Shown piece after piece: positions 8,331-16,848 of a DNA stretch of 64,000 nt. A model generated the notes under the pieces. It saw only the letters and a list, made by a program, of their open reading frames with translations. It was not told where the DNA came from and searched no databases. Location: the NCBI GenBank assembly GCA_023957155.1, contig JAMLHK010000016.1, positions 1 to 64,000 of the forward strand. Reading direction: 5' to 3'. Numbering within the stretch: the first letter of the stretch is position 1; every line of letters starts with the position of its first letter. Both the position numbers and the translations under genes were made by a program. This DNA is from Chitinophagaceae bacterium (GTDB taxonomy: Bacteria > Bacteroidota > Bacteroidia > Chitinophagales > Chitinophagaceae).

Positions 8331-9252
8331 CGAAGCAAAAGAAATTCTTAAAGAATTAGGATTACCAGCAGCACAACAAAATGAAATTTCAGCCTACACA
8401 TTGCTTGCCCTTTGTGATATTAAACCCCGTGGGAATTGGAGCAAAGCCACTAAAGCAAGTCTGAAAGTTTCAAAAGGCATTATGGCATTTTGTAAAGACG
8501 TTTACAAAAAAGAATATGCTCCCAATACAAGAGAAACGTTTCGGAGACAAGTGTTGCATCAATTTGTTCAAGCAAGAATAGTTGACTACAATCCCGACAA
8601 CCCTACTTTGCCAGTCAATAGCCCCAATGCTCACTATGCAATCACAAATGAGGCACTTGAGGCTATTAAAACGTTTGGGACTAAAGCATGGAAGGAAGCA
8701 TCGGAAAGATTTAAGTCCGAAGTTGGCGAACTTTCAAAGAAATACTTAAAAGCGAGAAAGCAAAATTTAATCCCTGTAAAATTAAGTAATGGGAAAACAC
8801 TTAAACTTTCCGCAGGAAAACATAATGTTGTGCAAGCTGCTATCGTTCAAGACTTTGCTGCTCGTTTTGCAAATGGTAGTGAAGTTCTTTATTTAGGCGA
8901 CACAGCAAATAAAGACCTGTATGTTGACAAAACCGTTTTAAAAGAAATAGGCATACCGATTACAGAACATAGCAAATTGCCAGACGTAGTTTTATTTGAC
9001 AGAAAGAAAAATTGGCTATACTTAATTGAAGCCGTTACTTCTCATGGACCTGTTTCTCCAAAACGAATTGTTGAATTGGAAGAACTATTGAAAGATTGCA
9101 AAGCAGGCAAAGTTTATGTTTCAGCATTTCCCGACTTTGCAGAATTTAAAAAACATTCGACAAACATTGCATGGGAGACAGAAGTTTGGGTTGTAGATTT
9201 TGCAGAACACATGATACACTTTAATGGCGACCGTTTTATGGGGCCACGATAA
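8317..9252 (+). CDS. BsuBI/PstI family restriction endonuclease
   Basis: A 311-residue type II endonuclease. The C-terminal half shows the PD-(D/E)xK-like core of this family: LPDVVLFD (221-228), then LIEAVTSHGPVSPKR (236-250), and further on a WVVDFAEHMIHFNG tail. The N-terminal half is a helical DNA-binding region. Founding members cut CTGCAG; the same specificity is inferred here. It is last in the R-M operon, overlapping the methyltransferase by 14 bases, so translation of the nuclease may depend on that of the protecting enzyme. It has no obvious truncation. Confidence 0.87.
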   Translation: MSKIDEAKEILKELGLPAAQQNEISAYTLLALCDIKPRGNWSKATKASLKVSKGIMAFCKDVYKKEYAPNTRETFRRQVLHQFVQARIVDYNPDNPTLPVNSPNAHYAITNEALEAIKTFGTKAWKEASERFKSEVGELSKKYLKARKQNLIPVKLSNGKTLKLSAGKHNVVQAAIVQDFAARFANGSEVLYLGDTANKDLYVDKTVLKEIGIPITEHSKLPDVVLFDRKKNWLYLIEAVTSHGPVSPKRIVELEELLKDCKAGKVYVSAFPDFAEFKKHSTNIAWETEVWVVDFAEHMIHFNGDRFMGPR

Positions 9253-9268
9253 ACCAACGCACCAAGTC

Positions 9269-9327
9269 AGGCACATTTGCAAGGCACACAAAGCCGATAC
9301 ACATAACCTAACCTTGCAAAAGTGCCT
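9269..9327 (+). repeat. Hairpin element B right of the restriction-modification genes
   Basis: AGGCACATTTGCAAGG (9269-9284) pairs with CCTTGCAAAAGTGCCT (9312-9327) with one mismatch, leaving a 27-base loop. It shares most of its left arm and part of its right arm with element A (4664-4714). The two copies bracket the four R-M genes inside one cassette. Confidence 0.55.
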
Positions 9328-9406
9328 GCCTTGTGCCTATGCTTCATAGACACACTCTGCTTCGTTGGACACAGAACAAAACTTGACAGACCGAGAAGAA
9401 GGGCGA

Positions 9407-9610
9407 ACGCATAACATTGGGTTTGCTGCTATGCTGGCTGACGAATAAATCTTCATCTTTTCAGTTCCCTGTTCAGCAGCGGTTCGGGCAGACGGATTTC
9501 TATTCGGCTTTTGTTCTTAACTTCAACATCAGTAATTCTATTGGGCTTCAGTTCCAGGCTGGACGTTTTTCAAATCCCAGCACAGCATCAAGCCCTGTCC
9601 GTTATGTGGC
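9407..9610 (+). other. attC-like recombination site 5
   Basis: A palindromic site of 204 bp between ACGCATAAC (9407-9415) and GTTATGTGGC (9601-9610). Arms pair: GGGTTTGCTGCTATGCTGG against CCCAGCACAGCATCAAGCCC. It closes the R-M cassette. Its right end is an exact 10-bp reverse complement of the left end of site 6. Confidence 0.82.
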
Positions 9611-9634
9611 ATTTCAAAACAACGACAAATTAAC

Positions 9635-10408
9635 ATGCGAAAACTTTTGATATTCTTATTTGGAAGCATTGCAGTTTCCGCTACTTCTTACGGCCAACGA
9701 GACTCTCTCTGGAGCCAAGACGATATTTCAAACGTGACTGTCTTTCTTTATCAAAAGACCTCTGATACAAGTTCACAATCAGGTTCCGGAACGATTATTA
9801 GTCATGGGGGAAAATATTTTTTACTCACTGCAAACCATGTTGCTAAAGAAATGCGTAATGACGCTAAGGTTGTTTTTCGTATAAGTGGAGACAAGCCAGG
9901 CATTGTTGACCTGCTTCTTTTGAGTAAAACCCATTCATTAAATTGGACAACCCACCCTATTGCTGATTTGTCCTTAATGGAACTATCAACAACTAATAAA
10001 GACATTGAAAAAAGGTTAAAAGAATGGTCATTCCCTTCGTATTTGATTTATGGCGGTAAAGATGCAGCACCGAAAGACGTTGATATAACTTTTCTTGGTT
10101 ATCCCTTATTAGACTTACAATTAGAACACTTTTCCCCATTGATTTTTACCAGTCATTTAGCAAGCGGACTAATAACACAGACGAGGGCGGATACGAAGAC
10201 AAAATGTACTTTTTTCTACTTGGACCTTCCAAGCATGCAAGGCTGCAGTGGTTCCGGTGTATATTATTCCGTAAAAAAAGCAATGTTTATTGGAGGAAAT
10301 AAAACAATATTCTTAGGAGTTGTACATGGCACACAAGGAGACAACACAGGTGGGAAGCTTGCGGCTATTACACCGTCATATTATATATGGGACATACTGA
10401 AAGACTGA
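9635..10408 (+). CDS. Secreted trypsin-like serine protease (cassette 6)
   Basis: A 257-residue protein with a signal peptide (about 1-20, ending SYGQ) and the three catalytic blocks of a chymotrypsin-fold protease: TANHVA with His68, PIADLSL with Asp111, and GCSGSG with Ser205. The first block is preceded by GSGTIIS, the usual strand before the catalytic histidine. The product should be periplasmic or outer-membrane facing. Substrate unknown. The gene stops 2 bases before the left arm of site 6, so it is the sole cargo of a 1005-bp cassette. Degradative and defence-associated trypsin-like proteins share this fold; the signal peptide favours an envelope role. Confidence 0.82.
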   Translation: MRKLLIFLFGSIAVSATSYGQRDSLWSQDDISNVTVFLYQKTSDTSSQSGSGTIISHGGKYFLLTANHVAKEMRNDAKVVFRISGDKPGIVDLLLLSKTHSLNWTTHPIADLSLMELSTTNKDIEKRLKEWSFPSYLIYGGKDAAPKDVDITFLGYPLLDLQLEHFSPLIFTSHLASGLITQTRADTKTKCTFFYLDLPSMQGCSGSGVYYSVKKAMFIGGNKTIFLGVVHGTQGDNTGGKLAAITPSYYIWDILKD

Positions 10409-10410
10409 AC

Positions 10411-10614
10411 GCCACATAACATTGGGCTTGCTTCCATGCCGGCTGACGGAATAAAACCTCAGCATTTGTAATTCTATTGAGCATTTGTTCGGGCTGAAAG
10501 AACACCGATCAACATTTGTAATTATCTTCGGCTTTGGGTTCACTATTGGGCTGATGATCGGGCTGAAACAGCTTCGAATTCCGGCACGAAAGCAAGCCCC
10601 GAACCGTTGTGCGC
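10411..10614 (+). other. attC-like recombination site 6
   Basis: A palindromic site of 204 bp between GCCACATAAC (10411-10420) and GTTGTGCGC (10606-10614). Its arms resemble those of site 3 (ATTCCGGCACGAAAGCAAGC on the right). GTTGTGCGC is the exact reverse complement of GCGCACAAC at 11297-11305, which lies inside the next gene's 3' end. Confidence 0.8.
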
Positions 10615-10623
10615 TATTAGATT

Positions 10624-11346
10624 ATGCATCTTAAACATTGGAAAATATTGACATTTATATTGTTGACAGCTTTTTTGTCTGTATCTACATATCTTTTTTT
10701 AAAAGGGCAGCACACAGATTTAAGTTATCCTATTGACACAAATAAATTCAATGACTATGGAAGTTTCATTGGTGGACTCTTTGGAAGTTTATCTATCTAT
10801 CTTTTGTTGATAACATATTTTTATTCAATACAAGGCAATGAATTAACGAAGATTGAGACGTTCTACCAAAATTTAAACTCAGAAATTAATGATGCATCAT
10901 TTGAAGGGGAAAAAGGTACTGACGCTTATTTGGCTTACGATATGAATACTCAAACTAAAAACGTTATTCTTGACAATTTAAATGTTGTTGTTACATCCTT
11001 TGCAACCTACCTCAATTATGTTTCTCAGAATAAAATAGTTTCTGAATCAGACAAAAAAATATATGTAACACGAATTTATTTGCTATTCTATTCAAAAGTA
11101 TTGTGGCCACTTCATGAAACAATTACTAAAAATGGTATCAGTTTTATAAATAAAAAGCATGATGACAGCTTATTGGTACTTCCAAAATTCTGTGACATAG
11201 GAATAAAAACTATTAAATATCTAAGAGAAAATGAAATTGCAGCCGCGTCAGCTTTTAAAGACGAGACAATTAAAAAACTAAGAATTATAATAGACAGCGC
11301 ACAACACGGGGACTCAAGTCAGACAAGACATAGTATAATCGGCTAA
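10624..11346 (+). CDS. Membrane protein resembling phage abortive infection AbiC-like proteins (cassette 7)
   Basis: A 240-residue protein with two membrane segments, about 8-26 and 48-68, separated by a short loop with NKFNDYGSFIGGLFG, and a long soluble domain. This layout, with a FGxFxGG-type motif before the second helix and an FYQNLNSE-type start of the soluble part, resembles the family annotated as putative phage abortive infection protein. That similarity is from memory of the pattern, not a search. The start is 9 bases after the cassette border. The last 17 codons lie inside attC-like site 7, so the C-terminus is encoded by the recombination site. Confidence 0.6.
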   Translation: MHLKHWKILTFILLTAFLSVSTYLFLKGQHTDLSYPIDTNKFNDYGSFIGGLFGSLSIYLLLITYFYSIQGNELTKIETFYQNLNSEINDASFEGEKGTDAYLAYDMNTQTKNVILDNLNVVVTSFATYLNYVSQNKIVSESDKKIYVTRIYLLFYSKVLWPLHETITKNGISFINKKHDDSLLVLPKFCDIGIKTIKYLRENEIAAASAFKDETIKKLRIIIDSAQHGDSSQTRHSIIG

Positions 11347-11491
11347 TTGCAGTCCGGGCTCCAGTTACCGCCAGACGACAGCACAACAGAAATTATATAG
11401 ATACAATATTTTTTACATTAAATGGTCATACGGTATTTCAGCAGACGGATTTCAAATATCCTACCTGCGCCAATCCATTCCGTCATGCGAT
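11297..11491 (+). other. attC-like recombination site 7 (degenerate right end)
   Basis: The left end GCGCACAAC (11297-11305) matches the right end of site 6 exactly. The right end is GTCATGCGAT (11482-11491), with GTC in place of GTT. It differs at two positions from the reverse complement of ATCGCACAAC at site 8. The arms pair poorly. The loop shares a long stretch with site 12 (ACAATATTTTTTACATTAAA, about 11402-11421, and ACGGTATTTCAGCAGACGGA). Confidence 0.6.
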
Positions 11492-11536
11492 ATTTCTAAG
11501 CCAACCGAGATAAATTGACAATATATTAGAGTCTAT

Positions 11537-12088
11537 ATGATTAACTTTTTTAGGCGATTATTTAATATTTCTAATAAGAAAATTGAGATAGAACCAAATT
11601 CTTCCGAACTAACTCATGAAATGCTTTATTCATTAGCAGAAGCAAATAGGCTTTGTGATGAAAAGAAATATTCTGAAGCATTATTAAAATTTGATCTTGC
11701 AGTAAAATCGGGACTTTTTGATAAGGAAGCTTATACAGATAGAGGGATTTGCTTGCAAAGTCTTGATTTTCATCTTGACGCTATTGACGATTTTACATTT
11801 GCGATTCAATTACTTCCATATGATCCAAACAACTACTTTCTTCGTTCTCTATCGTTAAAACAAATTGGATTATATAAGGAGGCCATTAGTGATAACGAAA
11901 AAGCAATTTTGCTTTCAGAAATCCCATCTGTAGAAAATGAAGAAAAAAATAAAAAAGCAATAGATATGGGGTATAATTGTGTGGCAGACTTTTATCGTAT
12001 TCGTTTGGACTTACTATTGCAAGAGACAAATTTTAGTCAAACTATTAAAGATTACATAGTTAAACCTAAAACAAGAAGAACCATATAA
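11537..12088 (+). CDS. TPR repeat protein (cassette 8)
   Basis: A 183-residue protein with no signal peptide. Residues about 33-100 form two tandem tetratricopeptide-like helical pairs (EANRLCDEKKYSEALLKFDLAV, then YTDRGICLQSLDFHLDAIDDF), with a further pair at about 100-125. TPRs bind partner proteins, so the product is likely an adaptor; the partner is unknown. The N-terminus MINFFRRLFN is amphipathic. It is the only gene of an 818-bp cassette. Confidence 0.65.
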   Translation: MINFFRRLFNISNKKIEIEPNSSELTHEMLYSLAEANRLCDEKKYSEALLKFDLAVKSGLFDKEAYTDRGICLQSLDFHLDAIDDFTFAIQLLPYDPNNYFLRSLSLKQIGLYKEAISDNEKAILLSEIPSVENEEKNKKAIDMGYNCVADFYRIRLDLLLQETNFSQTIKDYIVKPKTRRTI

Positions 12089-12103
12089 ATTTGACAATAA
12101 AAC

Positions 12104-12308
12104 ATCGCACAACAGGCAGGTTGGCATAAATGCGGGCAGACGGAAAACGTTCGTCAACTTTTGGTTCTTTGTTTTAGCTTTTGTTCCGGCTGACGGAAAG
12201 CAATCGGCAAAATTCTATAGTTTGTACTTTTAATAAATAATCAACTTCGGTAGCCGGGCGCGACGGAATGCTATTATCCGCACTTCGCCAACCTGTACCG
12301 TTGCCTGC
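12104..12308 (+). other. attC-like recombination site 8
   Basis: A palindromic site of 205 bp between ATCGCACAAC (12104-12113) and GTTGCCTGC (12300-12308). Arms pair: AGGTTGGCATAAATGCGGG against CCGCACTTCGCCAACCT. The right end is the exact reverse complement of GCAGGCAAC at site 9. Confidence 0.8.
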
Positions 12309-12369
12309 AAGCTTACGCAGACACATTATAAAATAAATTGCATGACTTATTAATCAACTATAAACAAAC

Positions 12370-13782
12370 ATGAGGATAATCTTACAAACCGTTTTGACAC
12401 TTATTTTATTTTTATTTTCGTTGACCTCCTATTCGCAGAAAAACGGCAAAACCAGCTATATCATTCTCACTGGTAAAATTGAAAATGTTGCGACACAAAC
12501 CAACGGTAAAAAAACAATTGAACTTGTGCCGCCATATTATTTAAAATCGGATAAGGAAAAGATAATTTATTTAGGTGATGACGGCTCTTTTACAGACACG
12601 GTAATGACAGGAAAAGGACTGTACTATATTTTTGACCAAACCAATGTAGTTCCTATTTATCTGGATAAATCCAAAACTTACACGATAACTTACAATAGCT
12701 CCAACTACCGTAAAGGAGTAGTAAATCTTTTAGGTGCCGATACATCCATTAATCGTTATTTTATTGAAAAAGACCAAAACAGGGTCTTTGTTGACCGACT
12801 GAATGTTCAAAGAAGCGAAGAAGAGTTTCGGGAATTAATCGGGAAAATAAGGCACGGACAATTACAACGGCTTACAGAAAGTAAACTACCGCAATATTTA
12901 AAGGAAGAGGAAGCCAAATATATCAAGTACGAGTGGCTTTCTGAATTGTATTACTTCCTTGTCGCAAAGCAAGAATCCTATCCGGATTTTAAACCCTCAC
13001 TGATTTCAAAAAATGAGCTAAATATCAATTACAACAACGAGGAAGAATATAAAAGACAGCCGTACTATTCTAAACTTGTATCTATTTATTACGATGAAAA
13101 AATGAATTGTGCTAACAAAAAGAATAAAGAGAAAGACTCTGCCTATTCCAATTCTCAACACGTAATTAAGTTAATTGATTCGCTGGTTGCAAACAAATAC
13201 ATTAAGAATGACCTAATAAAACAGTATGCCAGAAGCCAGTTAACCCGTGCGGAAAACAAGGAGGCTTATTACAATGATTTTGTAAAGTATTATACAGGAG
13301 ATGACGAGGAGTTGAAGCAAAGCATGTATGATGCTTATCTGCGTTTTACAAGGCTAAGGAAAGGAACGCCATCGCCCGAATTTTTTAATTATCCCGAGTA
13401 TAAAGGAGGTAGTAAATCGCTAAAAGATTTTAAAGGCAAATTTGTTTATATAGATATTTGGGCTACATGGTGCGGCAACTGTTGGCGTGAACTTCCTTAT
13501 TTAAAAAAAATGGAGGAAGAATATGCCAATAAAAACATAGTTTTTTTAAGCCTGTCGTGGGACAGATTTGAAAACGAATGGAAAGAAGCTATACAAAAAT
13601 ATAGTTTAAGCGGCGTACAGTTACTTGCTAACAGGGAGGACGATTTTTTTACAACGTATGCTGTTAGTGGCATACCACGGTATATTTTCTTAGACACTAA
13701 CAGTTGTATAATAGACTACAATGCACCTATGCCTAGTGAAAAAGAGAAATTGGAAGAATTGTTTAAAAGCGTTGGGCTGTAA
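12370..13782 (+). CDS. Secreted TlpA-like thioredoxin-fold protein (cassette 9)
   Basis: A 470-residue protein with a signal peptide (about 1-22) and a C-terminal thioredoxin fold. The redox motif WCGNC lies at about residues 367-371 in the context IWATWCGNCWRELP, followed by a Pro-containing loop GIPRY (about 436-440) equivalent to the cis-proline. Residues 25-330 form a long N-terminal region of beta then helical character, seen in Bacteroidota TlpA family disulfide reductases. The likely role is thiol-disulfide exchange in the periplasm or on the cell surface. It is an unusually large single-gene cargo (1647-bp cassette). Confidence 0.8.
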   Translation: MRIILQTVLTLILFLFSLTSYSQKNGKTSYIILTGKIENVATQTNGKKTIELVPPYYLKSDKEKIIYLGDDGSFTDTVMTGKGLYYIFDQTNVVPIYLDKSKTYTITYNSSNYRKGVVNLLGADTSINRYFIEKDQNRVFVDRLNVQRSEEEFRELIGKIRHGQLQRLTESKLPQYLKEEEAKYIKYEWLSELYYFLVAKQESYPDFKPSLISKNELNINYNNEEEYKRQPYYSKLVSIYYDEKMNCANKKNKEKDSAYSNSQHVIKLIDSLVANKYIKNDLIKQYARSQLTRAENKEAYYNDFVKYYTGDDEELKQSMYDAYLRFTRLRKGTPSPEFFNYPEYKGGSKSLKDFKGKFVYIDIWATWCGNCWRELPYLKKMEEEYANKNIVFLSLSWDRFENEWKEAIQKYSLSGVQLLANREDDFFTTYAVSGIPRYIFLDTNSCIIDYNAPMPSEKEKLEELFKSVGL

Positions 13783-13817
13783 ATAAGTGGACAATAAATC
13801 CAAATTGACAAAAGCCA

Positions 13818-13955
13818 GCAGGCAACAAGCGGTTTTGCAATAGTGCGGCTGACGAATATAGGCTCAACATCAGTAATTCTATCTAACTTTGGTGCAAAAC
13901 TCAACTGACGGAATGCCATTACCGCACCATCGCAAAGCCCCGACCCGTTAGCAGC
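13818..13955 (+). other. attC-like recombination site 9
   Basis: A short-class site of 138 bp between GCAGGCAAC (13818-13826) and GTTAGCAGC (13947-13955). Arms pair: GCGGTTTTGCAATAGTGCGG against CCGCACCATCGCAAAGCCC. The right end is the exact reverse complement of GCTGCTAAC at site 10. Confidence 0.8.
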
Positions 13956-14007
13956 AATGCCTTATGACATTTCAAAATTGTAAATTGCTTGATAAGACCA
14001 AATATAG

Positions 14008-14778
14008 ATGCAACTAAAAATTCCTGCTGGACAAGCTATTCAAATACTTCAAGACAGATTAAAGGAAATTGACGCTTATAACTTCAATCCTAAGGCATGG
14101 AAGAATAAGACTGAAAACGACTTACGTGAAATCTTTCCATTAGGTTCAATGCAATGGTTACAAGTAAGCAATCTTCAATTTGACACATTTGTAACTTTGG
14201 AAAAGGCTAAAGTTTTAGCGGAAGGAAAAGAGACCGCCAGACAATTAATTACTTCGTATATAGATTTCATAAAGCAATATTCTAAAATTGCGGAACAGAA
14301 ACAGATAATTAAGGAAAAGGATTTTGAACAAAAGTATTACGACTTGCTTAAAGAATGGAATGAGTTAGTTCCAGGTTACAATGATTTGGTCAAAAAATAT
14401 GATGAGCAACTGACGTCTGCGGAAGGATTGTTAGAAACTATTGACCTTAAAGACCACGAAATTGAGCGCATAAAAAATGAAACCATTCAGCTTGACAATG
14501 TTTCCTTCAAAAAACTTTGGGCCGCTTTATTTAACTTGCCAACAGGACAATTAATAGCGGTCTTTTCAACCTTTTTGGCCCTCTTGATTGGTGCATTTAC
14601 GTTGGGGACACTTTACGAAAGGACCAGCGCAAACAATGAGCTTTTTGACTTGAGAAATAGTAACAAACAATTACAAGAACAAAACGAAAGAATAAGGACA
14701 AGCTATGACAGTTTGAAAAATACACAACCTATTTTTCAAGACACAACAAAACACACTAAAATGGACACAACGCAGTGA
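14008..14778 (+). CDS. Coiled-coil membrane protein of unknown function (cassette 10)
   Basis: A 256-residue protein with no recognised family. Visible parts: an N-terminal helical domain (1-95), a coiled coil (about 95-165, rich in Lys, Glu and Leu heptads), one membrane helix (about 179-200, LIAVFSTFLALLIGAFTLGT), and a second coiled coil (about 208-240) ending in a polar tail. It has no signal peptide, so the N-terminal domain is probably cytoplasmic. The layout could suit a membrane-anchored sensor or effector, but no catalytic motif is visible. The downstream recombination site carries the group II intron. Confidence 0.6.
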   Translation: MQLKIPAGQAIQILQDRLKEIDAYNFNPKAWKNKTENDLREIFPLGSMQWLQVSNLQFDTFVTLEKAKVLAEGKETARQLITSYIDFIKQYSKIAEQKQIIKEKDFEQKYYDLLKEWNELVPGYNDLVKKYDEQLTSAEGLLETIDLKDHEIERIKNETIQLDNVSFKKLWAALFNLPTGQLIAVFSTFLALLIGAFTLGTLYERTSANNELFDLRNSNKQLQEQNERIRTSYDSLKNTQPIFQDTTKHTKMDTTQ

Positions 14779-14789
14779 AGATAGCACAT

Positions 14790-14973
14790 GCTGCTAACAA
14801 GCGGCTTGGCTATATGGCGGCAGGACGAGCGTATACTCAATTTTTGTTCGCTATTCAGCTTCAGTCCCGGCTGACGAATAACGCCGGGCAATAGAATAAA
14901 CAATGAACATTTATTTATAAATTTAACAGCGGTTACGGGCAGACGAATCACGGAATACCGCCACATCGCCAAG
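14790..14973 (+). other. attC-like recombination site 10, left part (split by intron)
   Basis: Starts with GCTGCTAAC (14790-14798), exact partner of the right end of site 9. It includes the left arm GCGGCTTGGCTATATGGCGG and most of the right arm (CCGCCACATCGCCAAG, 14958-14973), where the group II intron begins. The site continues at 16849. Confidence 0.8.
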
Positions 14974-15508
14974 GTGTGCTGTGAAAGGCTAACAGCAAAG
15001 AGTTAGTCAATGCTGTATAAAAGATGATGGACGACCCATCGGTGTCGGCTTTCAAGAGCAGGCATCAAACCACTTCCCGATGCCTGGGTGGTAACAAACA
15101 GGTATTAAACGGTAGGAAGAAAAGGCTATCAATAATAGTCAGGTACGAATTAAGGAGACAAACGAAAGTGAACCTGTGAAGAAGTTGTGTGAAGTGGCTA
15201 CATTTTGTCAAAAGCTTGCATTCTTGGCTGCAAGTGAAAAGCTGTAACGGGAGCTTGACTATTGGTTACAGGGCAAACGCAACTGAGCAGGTGTGAACTT
15301 AATTCAGGCTTTTATACGGAACTCAGGAAGTCCTTACAAAATGCAAAGAGAACGGCACAAAAGGGCAACACCCTCAAGGCTTATAGTATCGAAGTTTGTA
15401 AGGATGACGGATGTCGTTGTAATAGCAAAGAAGTGTTTGTAATGAACATGGAGCGAAGGACGACAGACATACAGTCTTGAACAGGTAAACAACTTAGGAC
15501 AATTAAGG

Positions 15509-16762
15509 ATGACAGACTTATTCGAGACAAAATCAAAACCGGTTCCGGTAACCAAAGACATGGTGAGGGAAGCCTACCGCAAGGTCAGGAGCAACAAAGA
15601 AAGTGCAGGGGTGGATGAAGTATCGCTTCAGGAATTTGAGAAGAACTTATCCAAAAACCTGTACAAACTTTGGAACAGAATGGCCAGTGGCAGTTATTTT
15701 CCTAAGCCCGTGAAAGAGGTTATCATCCCCAAGAGCAATGGAGGAAAGCGAAAACTGGAGATCCCATCCATCAGCGACAGGATAGCTCAGGAAGTAGTAA
15801 AAGCCTACCTCGAACCACGCATGGCAGCAGAGTTTCTGCCACAATCGTATGGCTATCGCCCCCACAAGAACGCACACCAGGCATTAGAGCAGGTACGGGA
15901 AAATGTACGCCAATTTGCATGGGTCATTGATATGGACATCAAGAGCTTCTTTGACGAAGTCAATCATGAGTTATTGATGAAAGCCATAGACAGGCATGTG
16001 CCGGAAAAGTGGGTGAAAATATACATACGCAGATGGCTGGAAGCGCCTGTACAAACTCAGGAAGGACTTGTTCACAAACAAGGGCAGGGCACACCACAAG
16101 GAGGTGTTATCAGTCCCTTGTTAGCCAATTTATTCTTGCATTACGTGTTAGACAAATGGTTGGTGAAAACATTTCCGACAGTAAGATTTGTACGCTATGC
16201 AGACGATGTAGTGGTTCATTGCATCAGCGAAAAGCAAAGTCATTATGTATTAGCGGGCATCAGGCGAAGGCTACAGGAATGCCAATTGCGATTAAGCGAA
16301 GAGAAGACCAAAATTACCTATTGCCAGGACTATCGGCGACAGGCAAGAAAAGACTATCCCGGAAAATTCGATTTCCTGGGACACACATTCAAGCCTATGA
16401 CGAAGAAAAGTAATAGGGACAAAGGCGTTTTTCTCGGCTTTGATTGCGAGATGAGCATGAAGTCAAGGACACGTATCCTATCGGACTGGAAACGAATGAA
16501 TTTCCAGCGGGAAAGTACATGTACAATACAGGACATAGCCGCCTTACTGAACGCTAAGACAAGAGGAATTATTAATTATTTTGGCAAGGTAAATACCTTT
16601 TCACCAGAAAGATTATTCCGACATTTGGACTACCGGATAGCAAAGTGGGTAAAGAACAAGTTTAAGAAATTAAACAGCTACCAAAAGGCTTATGATTGGC
16701 TAAGGGTCATTAAGACAAGCTATCCAAATACATTTGTCCATTGGTCGTTGAGCAAAATCTAA
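15509..16762 (+). CDS. ltrA: Group II intron reverse transcriptase/maturase
   Basis: A 417-residue protein that assists splicing and copies the intron into DNA. Reverse transcriptase blocks run in order: a PVTKDMVREAYRKV N-terminus, GYRPHKNAHQAL, DMDIKSFFDEV, GTPQGGVISPLLANL and the catalytic RYADDVVVHC. The maturase (X) domain follows, with a TRGIINYFGKV motif. The protein ends soon after the maturase domain and lacks a C-terminal HNH endonuclease, as in several bacterial intron classes; the sequence reminds me of class D. No frame interruption is seen, so it may still be active. Confidence 0.92.
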   Translation: MTDLFETKSKPVPVTKDMVREAYRKVRSNKESAGVDEVSLQEFEKNLSKNLYKLWNRMASGSYFPKPVKEVIIPKSNGGKRKLEIPSISDRIAQEVVKAYLEPRMAAEFLPQSYGYRPHKNAHQALEQVRENVRQFAWVIDMDIKSFFDEVNHELLMKAIDRHVPEKWVKIYIRRWLEAPVQTQEGLVHKQGQGTPQGGVISPLLANLFLHYVLDKWLVKTFPTVRFVRYADDVVVHCISEKQSHYVLAGIRRRLQECQLRLSEEKTKITYCQDYRRQARKDYPGKFDFLGHTFKPMTKKSNRDKGVFLGFDCEMSMKSRTRILSDWKRMNFQRESTCTIQDIAALLNAKTRGIINYFGKVNTFSPERLFRHLDYRIAKWVKNKFKKLNSYQKAYDWLRVIKTSYPNTFVHWSLSKI

Positions 16763-16775
16763 GATTGTATGTCAA

Positions 16776-16809
16776 GAGCCGTATGAGCCGAGAGGTTCAC
16801 GTACGGTTC
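16776..16809 (+). ncRNA. Group II intron domain V
   Basis: The 34-nt catalytic hairpin starts GAGCCGTATGAGCCGAGAGG and ends TTCACGTACGGTTC. It lies 13 bases after the maturase stop and is followed by a short domain VI with an unpaired adenosine candidate in the GCTGAAATGC region. Confidence 0.9.
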
Positions 16810-16848
16810 TGTGAGAGGCTTAAGCTGAAATGCTTTTGCCTACTTGAC

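Larger units (their letters stand above)
14974..16848 (+). mobile_element. Group II intron inserted in attC-like site 10
   Basis: The 1875-nt element begins GTGTGC, close to the usual GUGYG start of group II introns, and ends in GAC after a domain V and VI region. It encodes a reverse transcriptase/maturase. Joining the flanks gives GCCAAG+CCCCGAACCGTTGTGCG, almost identical to the uninterrupted site 6 (GCAAGCCCCGAACCGTTGTGCG), which fixes both ends. Bases 14974-15508 are the structured RNA domains before the coding region. The intron lies in the same direction as the cassette genes, 9 bases before the G|TT point. Confidence 0.88.

Noticed and set aside
14974-16848. Retron or diversity-generating retroelement
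   Set aside because: The maturase domain, domain V and restored flanks show a group II intron; no template/variable repeat or msr/msd region is seen.
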